This document shows positions 1 to 6,867 of a stretch of 35,800 nucleotides of DNA, piece after piece; the first letter of the stretch is position 1, and every line of letters starts with the position of its first letter. The stretch spans positions 1 to 35,800 of the forward strand of contig JBBCJR010000037.1 of NCBI GenBank assembly GCA_037190805.1. The letters are read 5' to 3'. The notes below the pieces were generated by a model. It ran no database searches and was not told the origin of the DNA. It saw only the letters and a list, made by a program, of their open reading frames with translations. This DNA is from JBBCJR01 sp037190805 (GTDB lineage Bacteria > Pseudomonadota > Alphaproteobacteria > Sphingomonadales > Sphingomonadaceae). Both the position numbers and the translations under genes were made by a program.

Positions 1-312
1 CCCCCGGGGGGCCCCCCCCGAGCCGAGGCCCAGCATGACATGGTCGCGCGCGCTCACGTCCCAGATGCTGTCGCGGCTGGCCGACAGATAGCCAAGCAGC
101 CGGGCGCGCCGCGCCGGCGGGAGGCCAGTGAGGGGAATACCGTCGATGCGGACATCGCCGGTGCCCTCGATCCCCGCGAGGGCGCGGAGCAGGCTGGTCT
201 TGCCGGCGCCATTGGGGCCGACCACGCCGACCATCCGGCCGGCTTCGACGCTCAGATCGGTAGGAGCGAGGCGGCCGGGAATGGCAAGGCCGGTGGCGGC
301 GAGGCGGGTCAT
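1..312 (-). CDS. btuD: Cobalamin ABC transporter ATP-binding protein, C-terminus cut by window edge
   Basis: Only the first 104 codons are present; the gene runs off the left edge. The ATG at 312 overlaps the permease stop in an ATGA. The translation shows a Walker A motif (GPNGAGKTS) about 33 residues in, followed by a Q-loop-like stretch; the signature and Walker B motifs lie outside the window. It should energise import of cobalamin through the neighbouring permease at the inner membrane. The riboswitch and btuB upstream make B12 more likely than iron-siderophore, although the FecE/BtuD families cannot be separated on this fragment alone. The last 20 bases are runs of C and G, giving a Gly/Pro-rich end (GSGGAPRG), so the edge sequence deserves caution. 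Confidence 0.85.
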   Translation of the reverse strand, partial: MTRLAATGLAIPGRLAPTDLSVEAGRMVGVVGPNGAGKTSLLRALAGIEGTGDVRIDGIPLTGLPPARRARLLGYLSASRDSIWDVSARDHVMLGLGSGGAPRG

Positions 313-1265
313 GCCCGGTCGCCCGCATGGCGGTGGGCAACCAGCCACAGAAAGAACGGCACGCCGACGAGGGCGGTGACGACGCCGACCGGCAGGACCC
401 GGCCGGCGGGCGCAAAGCGGACCGCGAGGTCGGCGAGGGACAGCAGGATCGCGCCGATCATGGCCGCCGGCACCACCGCGCGGCCGGGAAGTCCCCCCAT
501 CAGCCCCCGCGCCAGCACCGGCGCGATCAGCCCGATGAAGCCGATGGCGCCGCTGACCGACACGGCCGCGCCGATGCCGAGGCCACAGGCAACGATCAGC
601 CGCCGCCTGAGGTCGCGGGGACGGTGGCCCATCGCCGCTGCGACATCCTCGCCCAAAGAGAGAGCGTCGAGGGCGCGTGCGGCGTGGACCGCGATCAGGA
701 TAGCGGCGACCATCGGCGGCGCGCTCCACATCAATTGGTCGAGGCTGCGATCGACCAGCGATCCCATCAGCCAGCCATAAATGTCATAGAAGGCGAACGG
801 GGAGGGCGCGAGGGCGAGAGCCAAGGTCGACAGCGCGCCGGTCAACGCGGTGATGGCGACCCCGGCAAGCAGCAGAGTGGGTGTGGAACCGCGTCCGCCC
901 AGCAGCAGAAGAAGGCACAAGGCCCCGCCAGCCCCCGCCATGCCGCCGGTCATGAACACGAGCGGCGCCATCAGCCCAAGGCCATAGCCGACCAGGATGG
1001 CGCCCAGGGCCGCGCCGCCCGACGCGCCGACGATGTCGGGCGAGGCGAGCGGATTGGCGAACAGTCCCTGCAACGCCGCCCCGGTCGCGCCCAAAGTCGC
1101 CCCGATCAGCAGGGCGAGCACCGTGCGCGGCAGCCGCAGCTCGACGAGGATGGTCCGGGCGAGGTCGGCGGGCAGTGGGGTCAGCGTCTGCCATGGCCAG
1201 AACAGCGACAGCAGTCCGGCAAGGACGAGGCCGAGCGCCAGCCAGCGGGTCGCCCTGCCGATCAT
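309..1265 (-). CDS. btuC: Cobalamin ABC transporter permease (FecCD/BtuC family)
   Basis: This is a 318-residue, very hydrophobic protein of the FecCD/BtuC permease family, close to the usual length of about 330. Family landmarks include LRLPRT near residue 45 and GAALQGLFANPLASPDIVG near residues 62-80, the cytoplasmic coupling region preceded by transmembrane helices; about ten helices are expected. It forms the channel through which the periplasmic binding protein delivers cobalamin. The ATG at 1265 overlaps the btuF stop (ATGA), and its own stop overlaps btuD, so the three are translationally coupled. Substrate assignment rests on the riboswitch-btuB context; siderophore permeases look the same. 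Confidence 0.9.
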   Translation of the reverse strand: MIGRATRWLALGLVLAGLLSLFWPWQTLTPLPADLARTILVELRLPRTVLALLIGATLGATGAALQGLFANPLASPDIVGASGGAALGAILVGYGLGLMAPLVFMTGGMAGAGGALCLLLLLGGRGSTPTLLLAGVAITALTGALSTLALALAPSPFAFYDIYGWLMGSLVDRSLDQLMWSAPPMVAAILIAVHAARALDALSLGEDVAAAMGHRPRDLRRRLIVACGLGIGAAVSVSGAIGFIGLIAPVLARGLMGGLPGRAVVPAAMIGAILLSLADLAVRFAPAGRVLPVGVVTALVGVPFFLWLVAHRHAGDRA

Positions 1266-2041
1266 TGGCGTGCCAGCCGGCCGATGCGGGCTGCTTCGGA
1301 AATGGCGGCCGGACCGGCGCAGGTCCAGACGCGGCCGTCGGTGACGATCGTCCGGGTGGTGGCGTCGAGGCGCCGGAAAGCGGGATGACGAAGCCAGCGG
1401 GCGATCGCCGATGTCTGCCCCGCGCGATAGGCGCTGCGGATGATGACGGCAGGAGGATCGGCGAGCAGCTGCTCCAGCCCCGCCGGAGTCTGTCGCAGGC
1501 GGATGCCGGCGGCGGCAAGCAGGGCACTGGCCATCGGCCCGGGACTGCTGCCCGCGCCGGTCAGGAACACTGCGTCGATCGCAGGCCCGGCCGGGGGGAT
1601 AAGTCTCGACAGGCGGATCAGCAGGGCGGAGGCCGCCTCCGGTCGGCCAAGGGCCGTTGCGGCATTGCGGATATTGTCGGCAAGGGCGGGAAGGCCTGAC
1701 GGCATCGGCAGGTCGACCAGCCGCGCGCCGATCCGGGCAGCGAGGCGTTCCGTGTCCCGCCCGCCGGTGCCCATGGTGAGGACGAGATCGGGCCCCAGTG
1801 GCGCGACCGACAGCAGCGTGCCGTCATTGACGGCGATTCCCCGGGCCTGCTCGGCCAGCGGGGTTTCGCGGATGTCGTGCGCGAGATGGGTGACGGAGAC
1901 GAGCTGGCCTGGCCCCGTCAAGGCCAGCGCCAGCTCGTCGGTGCACAGGTTCAGCGAGGCGACGCGCCGTGGCACCGCGTCCGCCGGGGCGGACGCGGCG
2001 ACGACGGCGCTAATCGCCAAAACGAACCTTGAGACCCGCAT
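1262..2041 (-). CDS. btuF: Periplasmic cobalamin-binding protein (BtuF-like)
   Basis: The 259-residue product begins with a signal peptide (MRVSRFVLAISAVVAASAPADA) and then RRVASLNLCTDELAL, the usual opening of class III periplasmic binding proteins for B12 and siderophores. It should capture cobalamin in the periplasm and hand it to the BtuC permease. I chose the ATG at 2041 because it places the signal peptide at the N-terminus; the frame stays open upstream to 2353 but that part is antisense to the end of btuB. The chosen start overlaps the end of btuB by 32 bases, and the stop overlaps btuC. The substrate is inferred from the operon and riboswitch. Confidence 0.87.
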   Translation of the reverse strand: MRVSRFVLAISAVVAASAPADAVPRRVASLNLCTDELALALTGPGQLVSVTHLAHDIRETPLAEQARGIAVNDGTLLSVAPLGPDLVLTMGTGGRDTERLAARIGARLVDLPMPSGLPALADNIRNAATALGRPEAASALLIRLSRLIPPAGPAIDAVFLTGAGSSPGPMASALLAAAGIRLRQTPAGLEQLLADPPAVIIRSAYRAGQTSAIARWLRHPAFRRLDATTRTIVTDGRVWTCAGPAAISEAARIGRLARQ

Positions 2042-3878
2042 GGAAAGTCCGCCCCCGGGTGGCATAGCCGACGACGTCCTGATAGTGCGCGCCGCCCAGA
2101 TTCTCGACTCGCCCGAACGCCTCGACGCCCGGCACAAGCTGCCAGCCAACCCTGAGGCTGGCGAGCAGATAATCGTCCAGCCGAACCCGCGCGGCGGGGA
2201 AGAGGTCGAAATCGGTGTCGATGCGGCGGCCGACATAGGCAAGCCCGACGCCGACCGTGGCCGGCCCGGCGGTCCAGTCCGCCGACGCATTGGCCGAATG
2301 GCGGGGACGGCGGACTTCGCGGACCAGCGTGCCGGGCGCTGCGCCCGGTTCACGGCTGTTCAGCCAGACATAGCCGGCCGCGAGGCGCAGGCTGTCGGTC
2401 GGCTGCGCCGTCGCCGTCACCTCGATGCCGTCGCGGCGGCTGCGTCCCACGGCATTGGCGACGCCGCTGAGGCCGGTATTGCCGTCATAGGTGCCGACGA
2501 TCTCGTCCTTCAGGCGGGCGCGGAAGGCGGTGACGTCGATATTCAGCCGCTCGGACCGCCAGCCGATACCGCCCTCCAGCGTCTGGCCGCGTTCCGGCTT
2601 CAGGTCGGGATTGCCCTGAAAGTTGCCGGGGAAAAAGCCATAGAGCTCGGTGAAGCCCGGCTGCGAGAAACCCTCGCCATAGGCGCCGTGCAGCCACAGG
2701 CCGGCGCCAATGGCGATTGCAGCGTTGGCCCTGAGAGTCGTGGCGTCGGCAAAGCGATTGCTGTCGTCATGACGCAGGGCGGCCCCGATCTCGACCCGGT
2801 CGGGCACCGTCGAGCGCCATTCCGCGATCAGGGCGTTGGTGCGGCGGTCGCGGGTCTGGTCGGTGGCGCCGAAATATTCCTGATCGCGGGCGATGAAGCG
2901 CTCATGCTCCTGCTCGGCCGCCAGGGTCAGACGGTGATTGGCGATGCCGGTCGCGAACCGGGCGCTCCCCTGCGCGGACAGGATGAAGCGGCGGCCGGCA
3001 GTGCGGTTGAGCGCGACATCGTCGCGGCGGTTGCGATTGTCGCTGTCGACGTAGGTTCCGGCGACAGTCGCGCTGAACGGCGCTTGCGCATCGCGGCCGA
3101 TCGTGGCCCAGGCGCGAACAGCGGTGGTGCGCGCGCGGCTGCTGTCGCGGGTGTCGGCACGCTGGTAGGTGACGGGGTCGCTGCCGTCGAAATCGCTGCG
3201 CAGTTCCTGATAGCGGGCGACGATGCCCATCTCGCCCAGTTCACCGGGCGTCAGCACGCCCTTGGCATGGACGGTGGTGAGGGCATAGCCATCCTTGTCG
3301 CCGCTGCCGCCGCCCAGAACGTCGATGCCGTCGCTGCCCTGATGGCCGGCGCTGACGACGATGCCACCGGTCTCGCCGCCGATATTCATCGACCCGCCGA
3401 CGATATGGCTGTCGAGGCTGCCATATTCGGCCAGCATGCCGATGCGCGCGCCGGGTGCGGGTGCGGCGGTGCGGATGGCGACGACGCCGCCCAGCGCGTC
3501 GGCGCCCCACAGCGCCGATTGCGGGCCGCGCAGCAGCTCGACCTGGGCGATGTCATAGGCCGACAGCGCCTCGAACCGCGCCTCGTTGGCGGCTGCGGGA
3601 TCGGTCAACTTGATACCATCCACGAACAGCAGCGTGTGGTTGGCCTCGGCGCCGCGAATCCTCACCTGGGTCTGGGTGCCGCGCGGACCGCTGCTGGCGA
3701 CCGCAGCGCCAGGAGCCAGGCGGATGAGGTCCTCGACCTGCGGCAAGCCGAGCGCGTCGATCCGCCTGCTGTCGAGAAGGGCGAGCGGCGCGCCGACCGC
3801 GACGGGCTCGGGAATGCGGGTGGCGGTAACGGTGATCTCCGCCGGCAGAGCGGCGAGCGCGAGAATAAGCGCGGACAT
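2010..3878 (-). CDS. btuB: TonB-dependent vitamin B12 outer-membrane receptor
   Basis: The 622-residue product has a hydrophobic leader (SALILALAALPA), a TonB-box-like ITVTATR just after it, a plug domain (residues about 20-150, with QVRIRGAEANHTLLFVDGI and VELLRGPQSALWGADALGG), and a long beta-barrel ending in FHAGLKVRF-GD. The family pumps cobalamin across the outer membrane using TonB energy, and BtuB is normally about 600 residues. The ATG at 3878 has AAGGA seven bases before it and an in-frame TGA four codons upstream, so the start is fixed even though the leader lacks the usual basic residues. It lies about 100 bases downstream of an adenosylcobalamin riboswitch, which should switch it off when B12 is plentiful. 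Confidence 0.92.
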   Translation of the reverse strand: MSALILALAALPAEITVTATRIPEPVAVGAPLALLDSRRIDALGLPQVEDLIRLAPGAAVASSGPRGTQTQVRIRGAEANHTLLFVDGIKLTDPAAANEARFEALSAYDIAQVELLRGPQSALWGADALGGVVAIRTAAPAPGARIGMLAEYGSLDSHIVGGSMNIGGETGGIVVSAGHQGSDGIDVLGGGSGDKDGYALTTVHAKGVLTPGELGEMGIVARYQELRSDFDGSDPVTYQRADTRDSSRARTTAVRAWATIGRDAQAPFSATVAGTYVDSDNRNRRDDVALNRTAGRRFILSAQGSARFATGIANHRLTLAAEQEHERFIARDQEYFGATDQTRDRRTNALIAEWRSTVPDRVEIGAALRHDDSNRFADATTLRANAAIAIGAGLWLHGAYGEGFSQPGFTELYGFFPGNFQGNPDLKPERGQTLEGGIGWRSERLNIDVTAFRARLKDEIVGTYDGNTGLSGVANAVGRSRRDGIEVTATAQPTDSLRLAAGYVWLNSREPGAAPGTLVREVRRPRHSANASADWTAGPATVGVGLAYVGRRIDTDFDLFPAARVRLDDYLLASLRVGWQLVPGVEAFGRVENLGGAHYQDVVGYATRGRTFHAGLKVRFGD

Positions 3879-3975
3879 GGCAATCCTTCATCGGCCATGT
3901 CGTCACGGGGGGAGGGTGCCGCACCATTGCGGTCCGCCCCATGCATCGGCTGGTCCCGGCCGGGCATGGACGACT

Positions 3976-4154
3976 GACGCAGGCAGGTCTCCTGGCTTGC
4001 GGGTCGTTGCCGCCGCTCCGTCTTCCCGGCCCGGACATGGACCAGTGACTTCATGGAACGGAAGCTTTCCGCCTACAGTTGCGGGCACAGCGCCGGTGTT
4101 CGACCGGCTTCCCTTTTCACCGGCATCCCATGATGGGTCACCGGCACCTGCGTC
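3976..4154 (-). promoter_or_regulatory. Adenosylcobalamin riboswitch (B12 element)
   Basis: Read on the minus strand, this holds the hallmarks of the cobalamin riboswitch. The B12 box AGCCAGGAGACCTGCC is at 3997-3982, the core segment GGGAAGCCGGT at 4113-4103, and TGTGCCCGCAACTGT at 4089-4075. The closing P1 helix is visible as GACGCAGG (4154-4147) pairing with CCTGCGTC (3983-3976), which sets both ends. It precedes btuB by 97 bases. Binding of adenosylcobalamin should repress the btu operon. I cannot see a clear terminator with a U-run before btuB, so control of translation is more likely; that is inference. Confidence 0.96.
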
Positions 4155-4161
4155 GCGGCGG

Positions 4162-4191
4162 CGGTTAGGTGGGGTGGAGCCAGCTTGTCAA
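4162..4191 (-). promoter_or_regulatory. Candidate promoter of the B12 riboswitch-btu operon
   Basis: On the minus strand a perfect TTGACA (4191-4186) is followed after 17-18 bases by CTAACC/TAACCG (4168-4162), a weak -10. Transcription would start near 4155, at the first base of the riboswitch P1 helix. The -35 shares bases with the rpmE -35 on the other strand. Confidence 0.55.
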
Positions 4192-4213
4192 GTCGGGTCC
4201 GCTCGGCTATGGC
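4185..4213 (+). promoter_or_regulatory. Candidate rpmE promoter
   Basis: TTGTCA (4185-4190), a 17-base spacer and TATGGC (4208-4213) give a good sigma-70-type promoter about 60 bases before the rpmE start. It overlaps the divergent btu promoter at CTTGTCAAG, which is itself a palindrome. Confidence 0.55.
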
Positions 4214-4276
4214 CCGCGCCTTCACCCGCATCCAGAAGGGCTGGTCGGAACCAGCCCGCCAGCCGGAGCCATGACG

Positions 4277-4507
4277 ATGAAGCAGGGCATTCACCCCGAT
4301 TACCACAGCATCAAGGTGCAGATGACCGACGGCACCGTGTTCGAGACCCGCTCGACCTATGGCGCCGAAGGCGACACGCTTGCCCTCGACATCGATCCCA
4401 CCTCGCACCCGGCCTGGACCGGCGGCAACCAGAAGCTGCTGGACGCTGGCGGCCGTGTCGCCCAGTTCAACAAGCGCTTCGGCGGTTTGACGCTCAAGAA
4501 GAAGTGA
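4277..4507 (+). CDS. rpmE: 50S ribosomal protein bL31
   Basis: The 76-residue product has the bL31 opening GIHPDYH, then TDGTVFETRST, DIDPTSHPAWTGG and FNKRFGG, all family landmarks. It is a component of the large ribosomal subunit. No cysteine is present, so it is the form without the zinc CxxC site. Two ATGs are possible, at 4271 and 4277; GGAG at 4265-4268 is only two bases from the first but eight from the second, so I chose 4277. A hairpin follows the stop. The gene diverges from the B12 operon and stands alone. Confidence 0.95.
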   Translation: MKQGIHPDYHSIKVQMTDGTVFETRSTYGAEGDTLALDIDPTSHPAWTGGNQKLLDAGGRVAQFNKRFGGLTLKKK

Positions 4508-4515
4508 TCTGTTTC

Positions 4516-4539
4516 GTCGGGGGCCGCGCGGTCCCCGAC
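4516..4539 (+). terminator. Hairpin after rpmE, possible terminator without U-run
   Basis: GTCGGGG (4516-4522) pairs with CCCCGAC (4533-4539), nine bases after the rpmE stop. No run of T follows, so it may only protect the 3' end of the message. Confidence 0.4.
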
Positions 4540-4724
4540 ACTCTGTCCGGACAAGGCGTGTCCTGTCTCCCGCGTTCGTACATGGCTCTGATTCCGCAAA
4601 AGCAGAGTCACGGCGCGCGATGCCTTCGTAATGGCGCGAAGTTTAACCGTTCGGATATGGTGCGTGACTAGGCGTGCCAGTGCGTGCCGCCACTGGAGCC
4701 AGCGGCGTCGGGACGGCAAGAGCG

Positions 4725-4914
4725 ATGGCGGATCGCGCAGCGGACATCGAAGCCTGGTTGCTTGCTGTTCAGGAGCAGTTGGTTCAGGCCAACCTGATGC
4801 TGGCTTGCCTGCCGGCCGATCCTACGATCTTATGAGTTGAAGGGCCGGGTGGCCAGTGCCGCCCAGCAGGCCGCCAGGCTGCGGCTTGACGCGAACTCCA
4901 TCCACAATGGATGA
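4725..4914 (+). pseudogene. Small frameshifted reading frame, function unknown
   Basis: From the ATG at 4725 one frame reads a 36-residue amphipathic peptide (MADRAADIEAWLLAVQEQLV then QANLMLACLPADPTI) and hits TGA at 4833-4835. The next frame, entered one base later at 4831, continues as YELKGRVASAAQQAARLRL and then DANSIHNG to a TGA at 4912-4914. Dropping one T at 4830/4831 joins the two into a helical protein of about 62 residues. Both halves look coding: acidic/hydrophobic spacing, few rare codons. I read this as a small gene broken by a +1 indel, or a sequencing error; a programmed +1 shift at TTA-TGA is a remote option. I do not recognise the family. It is the only gene-like content of the 522-base stretch 4508-5029. 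Confidence 0.4.
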
Positions 4915-5004
4915 TTATTCCGCCGCCTGAGCTGCATCTTCCTCCATTATGGAAACGATGGCCGCTTTCCATCCGCTTTGGACCCGTTATCCATGAATGG
5001 GTCC
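4897..5004. repeat. Cluster of CCAT/ATGG inverted half-sites, possible operator
   Basis: Within 108 bases there are TCCATccacaATGGA, TCCATTATGGA, TTTCCATCC and GGACCCgttatccatgaatGGGTCC (4980-5004), all built on CCAT/ATGG halves. The last dyad ends 25 bases before the start of the winged-helix regulator gene, so autoregulation is plausible but unproven. Confidence 0.35.
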
Positions 5005-5029
5005 GGAATGACGATTGGGGGACGAAGCC

Positions 5030-5947
5030 ATGATATCCGCAGCCGCCGCTTCAATTGTCTATGATGACCGACCTTCGGTGCTGGTCGTGGGTGAACCGGC
5101 TTCGGCGGCGGTTCTTGCCGGACTGGTCGAGCAGATCGGCGCGCGTCCGGCCCGTCTGTGCGCTCCGGCTGAAGTCGCGGCCCTCATCGCCTCGGGCGGC
5201 AGTTATGACGCGATTTATTATAATCGCCGCGAGGACAGCGACCCCGGCCGCGCTGATCACCTGCTGACCTGGCTGAACGGGGCCGCGGGCGAGGGTGGCT
5301 TGCGCGCGATCGTGGAGATCGCGCCGGACGATATAGACACGGCGGAGGCTCTCGCGCCGCATCCCGATATCGCCCTGGTTTGCGCGGGCGACGATGTCGA
5401 CCGGCTGGTGGCGCTGGCGCTTGCCGTGCGTCGACAGGGTGAGCAGCTACACGATGTCGTCAACGAAGTCGGCGTGACCCGACTGGCGCAACTGAGTGAA
5501 GAAGTGGGCCGGATTGCTCGCGCGCTGGCCACCCTCGCCCAATCGACCCCGGTCGCCCCGTCGTCCACGCCCGCCCCGGTTCCATCGGTGTTCCTAGATG
5601 ATGACGTGACCCTCGGCGCCACATTGCGGGCGTTGATCCGATCCCGGCGGGCGCGGGGGCAGTTCTTTCCGGGCGATTTGTTCGCCGATCCGGGCTGGGA
5701 CATTCTTCTGGATCTGATGGCGGCGCGCTGCGAGCGACGTCGGGTGTCGGTGTCCAGCCTGTGCATCGCCGCCGCGGTGCCGCCGACCACGGCGCTGCGG
5801 TGGATCAAGCAGATGACCAGCGCCGGCCTGCTGATCCGTCAGGCTGACGTCGCCGACGGCCGGCGTATCTTCATCGATCTTGCCGACAATGCCGTAACGG
5901 CGATGCGCGCCTATTTCGCGCAGGAAAAAGCGACGCCCGGCCTCTGA
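5030..5947 (+). CDS. MarR-like winged-helix regulator with N-terminal receiver-like domain
   Basis: The 305-residue product has two parts. Residues about 14-140 (RPSVLVVGEPASAAVLAGLV onward) alternate strands and helices like a response-regulator receiver fold, but I cannot point to a clear phosphoacceptor aspartate. Residues about 220-300 carry a winged helix with SVSSLCIAAAVPPTTALRWI as helix-turn-helix and LIRQADVADGRRIFIDL as the wing, as in MarR-type proteins. A Pro/Ala/Ser linker separates them. I chose the ATG at 5030 because GGGGGA lies seven bases upstream; a TTG at 5015 is in frame but lacks a ribosome site. It would be a DNA-binding regulator of unknown targets; the half-site cluster in front suggests it controls itself. 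Confidence 0.75.
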   Translation: MISAAAASIVYDDRPSVLVVGEPASAAVLAGLVEQIGARPARLCAPAEVAALIASGGSYDAIYYNRREDSDPGRADHLLTWLNGAAGEGGLRAIVEIAPDDIDTAEALAPHPDIALVCAGDDVDRLVALALAVRRQGEQLHDVVNEVGVTRLAQLSEEVGRIARALATLAQSTPVAPSSTPAPVPSVFLDDDVTLGATLRALIRSRRARGQFFPGDLFADPGWDILLDLMAARCERRRVSVSSLCIAAAVPPTTALRWIKQMTSAGLLIRQADVADGRRIFIDLADNAVTAMRAYFAQEKATPGL

Positions 5948-6002
5948 CCGTGCGGTTTTTCTTGGCTTTGTCCAGCGGACTTGGCAGGAAGGCCGCGCTC
6001 AG

Positions 6003-6078
6003 GGGCGGTTAGCTCAGTTGGTAGAGCATCTCGTTTACACCGAGAGGGTCGGCGGTTCGAGCCCGTCACCGCCCACCA
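6003..6078 (+). tRNA. tRNA-Val (anticodon UAC)
   Basis: A complete 76-base cloverleaf is visible. The acceptor stem GGGCGGT (6003-6009) pairs with ACCGCCC (6068-6074), followed by discriminator A and an encoded CCA. The D-loop AGCTCAGTTGGTAGAGC, the anticodon loop TTTACAC giving UAC, and the T-loop GGTTCGAGCC are all standard. It reads valine codons GUA and, by wobble, GUG. Confidence 0.97.
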
Positions 6079-6303
6079 GCAAATCAATGAAAATATTAAG
6101 TTTTTTGATCCACGATCGGCTCTCGCCGGCCGGCTGGGCGTGAGTGCCCCGCAAGTGGCCAGCAGAACCACTCGCCGGCTTGAAGGCTTTTGGTGCATGG
6201 CCTGAACGGGCGGTCGGTGGCATGACGCATTCCACGGTGATTGAAACTGATGACAGCCCGAACCGTTCACGCGCTGTCATCCCTGCCCATCGGGAGTAGT
6301 GCC

Positions 6304-6867
6304 ATGCGCCTCGTTTTTGCCGGACTGCCGCTTCTCGCTCTTCTTGCCGCCTGTAACGACGGGGATGGCACGCCGCCCGCCGCCGCTGCGGGGGTCCCGC
6401 CTGCGGCCGCCTCGGCGGCGCCGACAGCTGTCATCGTGGTGCGTGATGCGGGGGGCACGGAAAAGGCGCGCGCCAATCTGACCCAGGACAGCCAGGGCCT
6501 GAAGGTCGCCGTGCAGGCGATGGGCATGGCGCCAGGCACCTACGGCATCCATCTTCATATGGTGGGGCGCTGCGATGCACCAGACTTCACCAGCGCTGGT
6601 GGACATTGGAATCCGACGGGCGCCATGCACGGCATGAATGCGCCGCAGGGACCGCATCACGGCGATCTGCCCAATCTGGTGATCGGCGCCGATGGCCGCG
6701 GCAGGCTTGATTTTACGATTGCCGGCGGCTCGCTGACCGGAGCGCAGGGGCTGCTCGATGCGGACGGCGGCGCGCTGCTCATCCATGCCCAGGCCGACGA
6801 TTATCGCACCGATCCATCCGGCAACAGCGGCGCACGCATTGCCTGCGGTATCGCCCAGGCCGGTTAG
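6304..6867 (+). CDS. sodC: Cu/Zn superoxide dismutase family lipoprotein
   Basis: The 187-residue product starts with a lipoprotein signal (MRLVFAGLPLLALLAAC, lipobox Cys17) and an Ala/Pro linker, then a SodC domain. Metal ligands are recognisable: His83 and His85 in GIHLHMVG, bridging His101 in GGHWNP, His109, His118 and Asp121 for zinc, and His161 in LLIHAQADDY for copper. Cys90 and Cys181 should form the conserved disulfide, and the PSGNSGARIACG signature is intact. It should convert superoxide to peroxide and oxygen while anchored in the periplasm. The ATG at 6304 has GGGAG seven bases upstream; the open frame before it lacks a signal peptide. Its stop overlaps the convergent MFS gene by four bases. 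Confidence 0.93.
   Translation: MRLVFAGLPLLALLAACNDGDGTPPAAAAGVPPAAASAAPTAVIVVRDAGGTEKARANLTQDSQGLKVAVQAMGMAPGTYGIHLHMVGRCDAPDFTSAGGHWNPTGAMHGMNAPQGPHHGDLPNLVIGADGRGRLDFTIAGGSLTGAQGLLDADGGALLIHAQADDYRTDPSGNSGARIACGIAQAG

Noticed and set aside
1440..3977. A very long plus-strand open frame (845 codons) opposite btuF and btuB
   Set aside because: It lies antisense to two recognisable genes, has low-complexity Ala/Gly/Arg-rich content and no motif; long antisense frames are normal at this GC content.
4631..4840. A 69-codon frame in the rpmE-regulator gap
   Set aside because: Arg/Ser-rich content with no ribosome site; a different frame in the same place gives better protein-like content.
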